A stretch of 64,000 nucleotides of DNA from Nitzschia sp. DOCU1 (taxonomy: Eukaryota > Bacillariophyta > Bacillariophyceae > Bacillariales > Bacillariaceae). Position 1 is the first letter of the stretch; every line of letters starts with the position of its first letter. Shown one piece after another: positions 1 to 9,900 of this stretch. The DNA lies in NCBI GenBank assembly GCA_951394045.1, contig OX595990.1, positions 1,798,001 to 1,862,000 on the forward strand. The letters run 5' to 3'. The notes under the pieces were generated by a model, which saw only the letters and a program-made list of their open reading frames with translations, did not search any database and was not told where the DNA came from. The position numbers and the translations under genes are program-made.

Positions 1-2
1 TA

Positions 3-344
3 CACATCAGCAATACTCAAATCAGGGAAGAACTCGGATGCAACACCCTGACACAATCGATGGAACTGCGGAGAGCCAGGTGGCTGGAAAAGCTTGCCAA
101 CATGCCCGAAACACGGAACCCCCGGAAAATACTCGTTGCGTGGACACCCAACCCCCGACCCACTGGTAGACCTGCTCAAACAATCCGACACGCCTACGCA
201 CACACGTTGGAAAAAGAACTGAATATCAGCTCACAGCTGAAAGTATGGATACCAGAGGCGCGAAACCACGAGAATTGGGCACAACGCGTCGAACACTCGC
301 TTGACCTCGCGAAAGGCACGTACAAACCGTACAAACCCCGATGA
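3..344 (+). mobile_element. 3' end of a LINE-like reverse transcriptase ORF (fragment)
   Basis: The frame is open from the window edge to a stop at 342-344 and has no credible start, so only the C-terminal part is present. The stretch IRxELGxxTLxxxMxLRRARWLEKLANMP followed by a GRPAQTIR segment matches the pattern (RRLRWLGHVxRM ... GRP..RW) commonly seen at the very C terminus of non-LTR reverse transcriptases and their decayed copies. A (CT)11 tract lies about 100 bp downstream. No RT catalytic motif is inside the window, so the class call rests on this short C-terminal signature. It could also be a host gene that shares the signature. Confidence 0.5.
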
Positions 345-719
345 ACGAAACCCCGCGCAATGACCAAAAAACCCCGGCGAACACAAAAGTACACGAGAAC
401 ACAGAACCTGGAGGTACTGGCTGAAATAGTACTAAAATAGGCGTGCACTCTCTCTCTCTCTCTCTCTCTGGCCGGCGTCATCAACGGCAGGCAACCGCGC
501 GCGCCAGTGTATCGAAAAACAGCGGCAAAACGTGAACCACCGCAGCGCATCCCGCCAGCAGGTGAAACCGCGAAGCGTTAACGTTTTAACAAAACTCTTC
601 ACAAAAAACCATTCTTTTTGTCGTGGCAACGAGCTCCTCACAAGATCCAAAACATTCCATCGCCTCGCTCACCGATACAGTGTCGTTGTCGAAACAGAGC
701 AACGCCAACACAACTCCTG
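345..719. other. Intergenic region with (CT)11 microsatellite
   Basis: This holds the presumed 3' flank of the LINE-like fragment and the 5' flank of the START gene. The only clear structure is an uninterrupted CT dinucleotide run at 448-469. No gene is supported here. Confidence 0.6.
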
Positions 720-1853
720 ATGGCACCACTTTCGACGTTGGTGGTTGATACAAAGCCATTTCCAGGTAATTCGATCGGGCGCGGGAGTCTTTCGCCGGAG
801 GGTGTTGTGGTTGGCTTTAATTCGGATCTTCTTGCGGCTTCCCCCGGGCACTCGGCGGACGGACCCAGGAGAAGGAGAAGTCCCCAAATGAGCATTTCAC
901 CGCAGAAGCTCGCTACACGATTTCTCCGCAAGTCGAGTTCCTTCCTTCGGGTGGCCGACTTGGAAATCGATGTAAAGACTGCATCCATCACGACGCAAGA
1001 GTCGGAGGAATCACAGCCGGGCTACCACCATCCATCGTGTGAGCCCCCGCCAGGAATTGCGCATGACCCCAAGGAGCAATGGGTCGCTCTGAATGACAGC
1101 GATGGAATTGCCCCGATCGCGCCGATCGCCATTGAACGTCTTGCTGATTTCGGCATGAATGCAACGATGAATCGCCCCATGTGGTGCCCAGATAGCAAGA
1201 CGGAGCGCGCGTTGCAGCGTGGGAGCTGCCCCCGTTGGATGAAAGATACGTTCAAGCCGGGATGTGTAAAGCTCCAAGAGTCGGACAGTCTGGCGACGGA
1301 TGTTCTTGTGTGGTCTGGCAGCTTCAAGCACGGACTCTACGGGAGCGACTTACCGGCCATTCGCGCGGCAGGCATCATCAACATGTCCGCCAGGGCCTTG
1401 ATGGAGCTTCTTGTCGATAGCGACAGAGTCAAGGAGTACAACAAAATGAGCCTGGGACGAACTGACCTTCAAATATTTCAACATGACATGTCACTGGGGC
1501 CTTTCGGAGGCGTCACGAAGGTCATGAAGAGCGAGACAAAACCTCCAATGGTCAGAAAGAATCTTGTTTTTGTTTCAATATTGCACGCGAAAGAACTCAT
1601 TGATGGCAGTGGATATCTCCTTGTCACGCGAGCAGTTCATCATCCTGAACAGCAAGGGACGTCAAATGCCATCCAGAGCGAGATATTGATTGGAGTCAAT
1701 CTCATACGCAAGTTTGAAGGGGCAGAAGATAGCCGATGCTTGATGATCAACGTTAATCACATTCGATCACCAATGGTTCCCATGATGATCGCAAAGCGCA
1801 TTGGCGTATCGGCTGCCATCAGCTTTATAAATGATATCCGTGCAATTTGTTGA
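720..1853 (+). CDS. START-domain lipid-binding protein
   Basis: Single-exon gene of 377 aa, taken from the first ATG (720); the frame is open further upstream but only from a TTG. Residues from about 195 to the end read as a START/StAR-like domain. The segment around VLVWSGSFKHG is followed by a helix with LMELLVDSDRVKEYN, then a core with YLLVTRAV, and a C-terminal helix starting VPMMIAKRIGVSAA, which in this family closes over the lipid pocket. START proteins bind sterols or phospholipids and move them between membranes or sense them. The first 190 residues are basic, Ser/Pro-rich and probably disordered, with no signal peptide. Ligand and location cannot be read from the sequence. The gene stands alone and its 3' end faces the end of the i-AAA protease gene. 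Confidence 0.75.
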   Translation: MAPLSTLVVDTKPFPGNSIGRGSLSPEGVVVGFNSDLLAASPGHSADGPRRRRSPQMSISPQKLATRFLRKSSSFLRVADLEIDVKTASITTQESEESQPGYHHPSCEPPPGIAHDPKEQWVALNDSDGIAPIAPIAIERLADFGMNATMNRPMWCPDSKTERALQRGSCPRWMKDTFKPGCVKLQESDSLATDVLVWSGSFKHGLYGSDLPAIRAAGIINMSARALMELLVDSDRVKEYNKMSLGRTDLQIFQHDMSLGPFGGVTKVMKSETKPPMVRKNLVFVSILHAKELIDGSGYLLVTRAVHHPEQQGTSNAIQSEILIGVNLIRKFEGAEDSRCLMINVNHIRSPMVPMMIAKRIGVSAAISFINDIRAIC

Positions 1854-2254
1854 TCAACAAGCAGCAGTATCGTCTCTCAGTACCAAATCATTCACACAAA
1901 TGATTCCCTGGTAACCGGGTCTTAATTTCGGCTCACGTGGGCAAATGCCATCAAAGCTAAATTGAAAGAGTCACTTCCACTGCAGCTGCCTTTTACGTAG
2001 ATGTGATTTAGATCCGCCAGCAGAAAGGGAAATCGTGGAGTAGTTGATTCACAACTCCACTTCGATAATAGGATCAACTGGTGCAGCTTTTGAAGGAAGG
2101 CATGAAGGACGAACATTCCATTGAATGGATGGTGCAATCTTCAGACCAAACAAGTATTTGACCACTCCTGTCAACAAAATAATCACCTCCTGCTTGGTTC
2201 AAGGGTGATACAGCAAGAGATATTCCAAATGCACAATGGAATTCGACCTTATCA
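1854..2254. other. Convergent intergenic region
   Basis: This is the space between the 3' ends of the START gene (+) and the i-AAA protease gene (-). It presumably holds both 3' UTRs. I see no repeat, RNA gene or credible small gene in it. Confidence 0.6.
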
Positions 2255-4794
2255 TTATGAGCGAGTGCTAGCATTATCCTTCCCAAGGCCAGGAAGCCTG
2301 GACTTGCCGCCCCCGCTGCCATTACCTGAATTGATGACTTCGTGATTGCCACGAGCTCCTTCATCCTTGTTAATTACCGGTCTCTTTGGTTTGACACCTT
2401 TCTTGATCAAATCTCGCACTTCGTCTCCTGTTAAAGTTTCGTATTCTAGAAGCGTCTTTGCTAACAAGTGGTGTTGCCGTTGGTACTTCGTCAGCAGGTC
2501 TTTCGCGCGCTTGTACGACGCATCTGTCAGCCTTTTCACTTCCGCGTCAATTTTGTTGCGAGTTTCCTCTGAGGCATGCTCCTCCCCCGTCTCGCCACCG
2601 TAATTCACCAACCCGATTTCCTCGCTGAATCCGTATTTCGTAACCATGTTTCGGGCGATCCGTGTGGCGTTGACAATATCACTCACGGCACCCGAGGTGG
2701 TTTCTTCCCGACCAAAGATGAGCTCTTCGGCAACGCGTCCACCCATGGAGACATCCATCATGGCCTTCATCTGTCTCAATGATTGTGACGTTTGGTCGCC
2801 TTCGGGTAACATCGTGACCATTCCCAAAGCTTGACCACGAGGCATAATGGTCGCCTTGTGAACTGCAAAATGTGAAAGTTGGGGCAAAATACAGTTAGAT
2901 CCTCACTCAAGGGCAACGTCCAACGTCCTTCGACAGCCTATACTTACTCGGCATAGCACCTTCCGTCAATGCAGCTACCAAGGCATGTCCTGCTTCGTGG
3001 TACGCTGTACACTTGGCAGTTTCCTTTGTGATAACCGCAGTCCTTCTTTCGGCGCCCATCACAATTTTGTCTTTAGCATATTCGAGAACTGGCATGGTAA
3101 TGCTCGACAAGCCATCGACGGAAGCCTTCAACGCGGCCTGATTCATGAGATTGAATAAGTCGGCTCCGCTAAACCCAGTAGTTCCCCTCGCCAAAACCTT
3201 CAAATCGACAGATGGATGCAACGTCGTCTTCTTGGCATACATTTCCAAAATTTCAAGACGGCCACCTACATCGGGTAAATTAACTGCAACCTTCTTGTCT
3301 TCGGGTTCAATTGTAGCACAACCAAATAAAGGGATCAGAAAGTCTCTTCTTGTATCCTGCGAACATTTACTCAATAATATGTAAATAAATAAATGACTTA
3401 CCGAAACGACCTGGTCGAAGCAAAGCAGCATCCAGGGACTCCATAAAATTTGTGGCGCCAATAACAATAATGCCGTTATTTTCCTCGAACCCATCCATCT
3501 GCACCAATAGTTCATTTAAAGTCATTTTCAAAGCCGATTGATCCTTCAACTTTCTGGTTCCACCAACTGCGTCAATCTCATCAATAAAGATAATACAAGG
3601 CGCTTTTTTCTTCGCGGCCTCAAACAATTCTCGGATACGCTTTGCACCAAGACCAACATATACTTCTTCAAATTGACTCCCACTGCTGAAAAAGAATGGC
3701 ACATCAGCTTCTCCGGCAATCGCCTTTGCTAAAAGAGTTTTACCGGTACCTGGTGGCCCAGTGAGCAACAGCCCACGGGGAAGTTTCCCGCCAAGTCTGG
3801 TGAATTTTGCGGGGTTCTTCAAATACATTACGATTTCTTGCAGTTCTGCTTTCGCTTCCTCGACTCCTTTCACGTCGTCAAACGAAACATTCGAAGTATC
3901 TTGCGCTTGTTGGATATGTTTGCTGTTCGAATTCATGCCGAGTCCCCGTCCAACACCCTTTTCGTCCAACAATGCCGAGAGTGCCGAAACGACCACAAAG
4001 GCAATCAAGACTCGACCCGTCAGAGCAATCAAAGCGGCCCGCGTGGAAGTAGGATTGTGTAATTGCACGTGCAGAGGAAACTTGGGGTCGTTTCCTCGAG
4101 CCGCAAGGACTCCGGCGCCTACGGCTCTCGTTCCCAAACCAGCTGCCATGCCTCCACTGAGAAGATTAAGTAGGCCCGCTATTTGCTCTCCCTTTGTTCG
4201 CTTGCGAGATTCCTCCACGAAGGTGTCGATGCCCACGACTGGGTCGTTTTCCTGCAATCGACCGACAATGTCGTCCAAGTTAAAAATTGAGTATCGCTGG
4301 GTCTGACTCAGCGCCTGTAAATACAGAATCGCGATGCGTTGATCCATGGCAAAGTGCCGAAACATAGGATGCGTCACACGATCAACTACAACTTCTGGAT
4401 GCGTGGCAGCCAGCTTGCTGAGGAACTCGAACTGGCTTTGGGCATCGTTGGGCCTCGAATTAGCGACTTGAGAAAAAAGCATAGTCATGGTGAGAAAAAC
4501 TCAGGAATGTCGAGACGGTGCTTGGTAGACCACTAGCGTACCTGTTTCCAGCCCCTTGAGCTGGAGTGTTTCGACCTTCTCATTTATGCTTTTTGAAAGG
4601 CTAAAGAGAGAACGCTGCTGCTGCACTGGGAGTCGTGAACTCAAACGACCGCTTTCTCCCTGCCAGGTGACACAACGGTGAGGCAACAGGGCAGACGCGC
4701 CTGCCATCGAGGACAATCGTGCCCGATGCAGTTCTCGAAGTTTAGAAAAGTCCTGCGAAATGAGTTGTGGTGGTGGATTGAAGTATGCCGCCAT
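2255..4794 (-). CDS. YME1: i-AAA (YME1/FtsH-type) ATP-dependent zinc metalloprotease
   Basis: Four exons: 4794-4542, 4466-3402, 3298-2948 and 2862-2255; introns of 75, 103 and 85 bp have GT-AG ends and restore the family frame (758 aa). Visible in order are one membrane segment (about [13 protein letters not shown]), Walker A GPPGTGKT, Walker B IIFIDEID, the arginine-finger region LLRPGRF, the zinc motif HEAGH, and the block [15 protein letters not shown] that carries the third zinc-ligand region. The spliced segment [14 protein letters not shown] and the [15 protein letters not shown] junction resemble YME1 more than bacterial FtsH. YME1 degrades misfolded inner-membrane proteins from the mitochondrial intermembrane-space side. 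The start is uncertain: the frame continues upstream into a hydrophobic leader, and an exon at 4884-4862 joined by a 33-bp intron (4829-4861) would supply an ATG for it. A plastid FtsH is less likely but possible. Confidence 0.9.
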
Positions 4795-5485
4795 TGTGAG
4801 AACCGAGAACAAGACGAGCAGATGGGAACTTTTCAAAAGAAATAAGCTTCTAAGAACTCACATGATAGCGCAGCTGTCCGGCATGTAGCTGGCCCCTCAT
4901 GTTGGCAATCAATCAAATCTACCACCTTAAAGATACTACCTTCGCGGTCTCTTCGTTTTGAGCCACTTGCTTCTTCAGAAACATGTTTTGGTCCGATAAA
5001 ATCGAAGAAGGAAAAACACGTAACAACTCTTCTGTCCTCTTCTTTCGCTGAGTTTCTTTTGAAGCGCGCGGGCTCGGGTGGCGGCACAGATGGGGCAGTG
5101 TGGATGGTTTCATAGTCGGGGAGCCTGCCCCCGAATATCTAGGATATGATACACATGGGCGTGCGCGGGCCGGGCAGTTAAGTACTCATAGTCAAGCGCT
5201 AAATACCATTACCAACGGAATCGCTCGTTCGCGCGAGCCGGATGATTACCCCCTGCACTCCTACAAAATGGATAGAGACAATGCAAGACACAAATGTTAG
5301 CAGTCTTGATACTCTAATATACCTTAGCAAACGTTGCTTGATTCTACCGGTGGTTGCCTAGTAGTATCTAGAGATCGCGTCCCGCCAGTTACCCGCCGAC
5401 CTTGTCCATAGAGTCACTGTCGTTCTCCGTCGCCCGTTGTGACGTTCAAAATTGTTCCTTTGCGCAAATTTTTCTTGTGGCGGCC
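4795..5485. promoter_or_regulatory. Divergent intergenic region, protease gene / unknown gene
   Basis: This separates the 5' ends of two divergent genes and should hold both promoters. The part at 4829-4884 may belong to a first exon and tiny intron of the protease gene. Short open frames here have no recognisable protein pattern. No core promoter element could be assigned with confidence. Confidence 0.4.
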
Positions 5486-6460
5486 ATGACCAAGAAACAG
5501 GTAACGTTTTCGCGTTTCCTCGAATTTCTCAACACAGATGGTTCAATCGAGCTAGAAAGAGACTGGGGTGCATGTCCCCAAGCCTTCGACTCCTGGGAGA
5601 ATAAAGTTGACTATGTTCAGAGGCAGTTCGACAACCACTTATCGATGCTGGGAAGCGCAGGCAAGGAAGACCTTGAAAGAATCAAAGAGTTTTGTGCATG
5701 CGCCAGCACATTAGTGGAAAAGATAGGAGTGGTTGACTATATGAAATTGCTAGCACAATTGCCGAATGATATATGTGGACCGATAACAAAGCCACTGGGA
5801 ATTACATTTGCTACGCTTGACAAGAAAAAGACTGGCCCACGGTATAAGGATGGGAAACGACGTGGAATTCTGGCAAAACCCAAAGAAATTCCTGGGAGGG
5901 ATACTCCAGAACTACGAAAGCTGAGAATCATCGCAGGGCAGCAAGAAAGCAAAATGAATAGGTTGCTACCTCGACAAGAGCGCAAGATTCCAGATTCAAT
6001 TCTCAGAGTTCCTAAAAATGATTCCAATCTTCCACCGGTTATTGACCTCACATCAATTGACGATGCCAATTTGTTTGGGAAAACGTATGATGACGCTAGA
6101 ACACCACAAGAGTGGTCCTTCGACGAGGACTTCTTGGAAGAACGCGAACCAGTGTCGTCCGAGGAACGGGAGTCTGCACCAATATATCCACCAAAACTTC
6201 GACCTTCACCCACTCCAGACCAGTCGCTCCGAGTTCGACATCCCAGCCCTCGCCAAGACCCCCCTAGTGCCATGGATATGTTATCCAAACAACCCGACGT
6301 GAAGGAGGGCTGCATTAGCGCAAACGGTCAGAGAAAACCAGATCCTTTGGCAGACTACTGCAGTCGCGTTAGCGACGCAGGCGAAGGGCTCAAAGTTCAT
6401 AGCCCCCGATATCGTCATGTCCCATCCTGTGAAACCCGCCGAGCTGCCCATTCCGAATAA
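5486..6460 (+). CDS. Uncharacterised protein with a SUMO-interaction-like motif
   Basis: A 324-aa frame starts at the first ATG (5486), MTKKQVTFSRFLEF. The frame is open upstream only from a TTG. I do not recognise the family. The N-terminal third is mixed and could fold as a small helical domain (WGACPQAFDSWENKVDYVQ region). The rest is basic, then Pro/Ser-rich and probably disordered. Around residue 185 the segment PPVIDLTSIDD has the hydrophobic core plus acidic tail typical of SUMO-interaction motifs. There is no signal peptide or membrane segment, so a nuclear protein is a guess. The gene converges on the giant DMXL-like gene. Confidence 0.6.
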   Translation: MTKKQVTFSRFLEFLNTDGSIELERDWGACPQAFDSWENKVDYVQRQFDNHLSMLGSAGKEDLERIKEFCACASTLVEKIGVVDYMKLLAQLPNDICGPITKPLGITFATLDKKKTGPRYKDGKRRGILAKPKEIPGRDTPELRKLRIIAGQQESKMNRLLPRQERKIPDSILRVPKNDSNLPPVIDLTSIDDANLFGKTYDDARTPQEWSFDEDFLEEREPVSSEERESAPIYPPKLRPSPTPDQSLRVRHPSPRQDPPSAMDMLSKQPDVKEGCISANGQRKPDPLADYCSRVSDAGEGLKVHSPRYRHVPSCETRRAAHSE

Positions 6461-6923
6461 GCCCTCGTCGAAATCCGTATAGTATTCAATTCGTGATTGG
6501 TGGGAGTGGACACGTGTAGAAAAACCTTCTGTAGCATATTATTATTTTTTGCTCGGTCCACTGCTGGTGACAAGTCCACCATTCCATATTCTTGTAGAAT
6601 GATCAATAATGCTCCACAATGGTTGGCTTGTACATAGTACTGCCTACTCTGCTCGCACTTCGGCTTCTCCATCCCCAAACTGTGGGATCTCGTGGTGTTT
6701 GACTGGAAGGGACCTCCATACTTGAAGATTACTCGAAGATGTTCCACGGGAGCATACAACACGGCGGACGTAACGATGGCCCTCGCTTCTACTAGACGAC
6801 GCAGTACGTACATTCTCGTATCTTATGCTTTGTGCACTACTTCTCGAAGTAGCCCGAGGAACGGAGAGACATTACCAAGCGATATTAGAACCTACAGCTA
6901 GTATGCCGCATTCTGCGGACCAT
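6461..6923. other. Convergent intergenic region
   Basis: It lies between the stop of the unknown + strand gene and the stop of the giant - strand gene. Short frames on both strands show no family pattern. It presumably holds two 3' UTRs. Confidence 0.6.
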
Positions 6924-9900
6924 TTAGTACACCATACTTTCGAAATAGCTGAGGAGATCAGGAGTGCTCACGCTCTTACGAACGTCCTCCTGCACCCCCC
7001 CGATGCTACTCAGCTGTTGAATTCGTTTCAGACCTACGCTTGGAGCGAGGTAGTCGAGATCCTCCGATCCTTCGTTTTCGGGTGATAGACACATCAATTC
7101 AAAACGGAGGGTTAAGCGGATTCGAGCAAACCAGTTAATACCGTGTGTTTCGGTTCGCAATGGGACCCACTCTTCCAGCTGACCACCAGAGCTCAGGCCG
7201 TCGAGTTTGATATCAGCGCCACCAAGCAGCGTATCACTCATGAATTTCTTTTCATAGACAGAAACTTGCAGGACAGAAGGAGGGCCTTTAAATAAGGCCT
7301 CACGGTCCATGTCATAACTTCTTCCGTCCGCGGCCGTGTGCTCTGGTAGTGGGAAACGGAAACGCACCAAGCTGCCCCAGGATGCTGGTGCGTTTGGCCC
7401 TGTTGCTTTGCCTAGCTTCGTGGGGTGTGTTGCGACACTGTCTAATGTCCTGGCCTTGATCGTCAATGGCGCGGTGGAACGAGGCCGTTTCAGTCGAAGC
7501 AACGAATAGACCGTGAGCGACAGAGAGCCACCGGGCGAAGTGAGATTCTTCAGGTCCAGCAGCTCCACTTGTATTAAAGCCATGAAGCGTTGAGGTAAGT
7601 CAAGCCTGCGGAACAAGGCGTTTCGGTATAGATGCTGGCGAATACTGTTGTCATATGCCACGGGTTCTGCCACAGTACCATTTCGGAGCTGCAAATCCCC
7701 ACCTGACCCCCTCTCCCACGGTGGATGAACAGTGGCTATCGCCTTCGTGAGCGTCACTCCACCACTTGCGGCGGCCCAGAGTTCCAGAAGATAAAGCCCC
7801 CCAAGTGACCGCAAGACATTTTCGCATGAGGTGGCCACTTTGCCCAAGTCAAAGGCCAAGAAGCGATGCCTACCCAGAGATGCGCTTTTCGTCTCCGCCT
7901 CGCGGCTATCCAGAGGTTCTACCTCCCAAGGATCTACCAAGCGGTACCTGATGCCTTTGGCATCAACCTCCTGTGCAACTAGATGAACCTCTTCCTCAGT
8001 GTTCCCTTGCTTGGAGCGGTTGTATGCTTTCGGCGCAAGCAGCTTCAGATCGACGGGTTCAATCACTCTACGTATTTCCATCACTTGGAGCCGTTTCATA
8101 GCATCTTCCTCTGATTTCTCCACTCCATTCTTAAGCAACCAGTCCATGGCTTCGCTCTTGCTGAACAAAACGACCATAGCACTCTCGCCCCCTTCTCCGA
8201 GACGTAAGGTCCTAAACCCAACTCCTGAGCCGGGCTGGATCATTCGTCGTATAACCGCGTCGCCGCCGTCGATTCCAGCCGACCCTTCAGCAGTAGAAAT
8301 TTCGATTGCTGTTTCCGACTCCTTCAAAGCAACAGGCAAACGAATCGATGTTGGGGCAACTTCCTGCAGTGGTGGCGCCAGCTCCACCGCTGCTTGGATC
8401 TCCTTCATACGACACCATGTCAAGAGCGGCCAAAGGATTCGGGACGCCACCGCAAATTCCTCTTCCGGGCCACGTTCTTCGTTTGCTTCTGTAATGCTAC
8501 CGACAGAATCAGAATCATTACTTTCGGCAGATGCGCAGTTGTCGTACTTTGCTGCCGCAACACTACTCAGCTGTCTTCTCAACTCAGAAAGAACCAGTAA
8601 TTCACAAAAAATGCCGAAGCGGGCCCTTCGATTGAAATCCTCTCTCGCAGTGTCAACGATAGCCCCGTCCGTAAATTTCTCTGTAGACTCGGTTTCGGAA
8701 GTCACTCCATACACTTTGGTGTCCCCTTCGTCGTTCTCAGCATGGATCTCCACTGCTGCACCAGGCGATAAGCGCTTCACTTCTGCCAACGCAAGCTTCC
8801 GGAAAAACGCCGAGTTGGGAGAAGGCTTCATACCTTCTTCCTTAATGACGCCATCCGTTGGTGGTTGGTCAAAGCGCAAATTAAACGGTAAAGAGGACGA
8901 AACTGCTTCAAGAAGCTTCATCAGGGTCGCAAACGGTCCAAAAGATCCGCACCGAAAGCCGGAATCTGATAGGCGAATAATGGCATGTTGAACAACGTCA
9001 TCGCGTCGAATTGATTTTGGTGTCGATGCTTGGGAGATTTTTGTTTCACCCTCGCTTTCATGTTTGGTATCCTGTGCATCTTCGTTCTCGGGGGTTTCGA
9101 TTGGCTTGAGGTTTGTTTTGAAGCTCAAAGTGAACACGCCATGGTCTTCAGGGTGAGGGCGGATAATGAAGCTGCCCGTCGAACGAGGACGCAGCATTTC
9201 CGTAGCCTCTGCTCGCCGGCAGTCCACCAAAAATTCCCAGCCTCCACTTCCCGCGCCAGTCTTCTTATCTGTAGATAGCGAATTAGTAATGATTTTCAGA
9301 CTCGTCCACAGCTGCCGTCCAACACTTTCGTCGACAGAGCAATCAGGGGGGTGTCTTATCATGGTTTCAAGAACTTCAAAGTCACTGTTCCAGCTAGCAA
9401 TAAGCATACCAATCCGTACTGCGCAGATGGTTTCGTTAAGGGCTAGGGCGGATAAGGGCAACGCACCCCCACGATGCATCCACAGACATAATTCAAGTTG
9501 CCAGCTCAAATATGCGCTTGTCTGCCTTTGAAACAGGGTGGACAAACTAGACCCTGATTGCCGGTCGACAGAAATATCGTCGTTGGAAAATGAAAAAGCC
9601 GTGCATTTTTGGATCAATGCATAAGCAGCCTTTCGGACGACGTCTTCGGCACGATCTGTTTGGTCTGCGGCAAGGTGAAGCAGCACCGCAACACAAACAC
9701 GATGACAATGGTACGGGGCATCCAAAATCTGAAGGGCTCCGTCAACGATCAGAGTCTCGTCTACCCCACAGCCCGCTGACAACTCCAGCAGGCAGGCTTT
9801 TGAGTCGCTGACGATCGCGATGCCATCAGCATGCAACTGAAGAGTCTGCGACGCGCTACTAGGTATAAGAGGTTCGTTCATTCGTTTCCGCCACGCCATA

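Noticed and set aside
2198..2230. tRNA B-box-like sequence (GGTTCAAGG)
   Set aside because: It lacks an A box at the right distance and cannot be folded by eye into a cloverleaf. Similar scattered GGTTCRA matches elsewhere failed the same way.
4833..5113. Two overlapping - strand frames upstream of the i-AAA protease gene
   Set aside because: Neither has a recognisable domain or good splice link to the protease exons except the short 4862-4884 piece noted separately.
7999..8991. A 330-codon open frame on the + strand inside the DMXL-like gene
   Set aside because: It lies antisense to a clearly coding region with recognisable domains, has no family pattern, and is Ser/Arg-rich as expected for a frame shadow.
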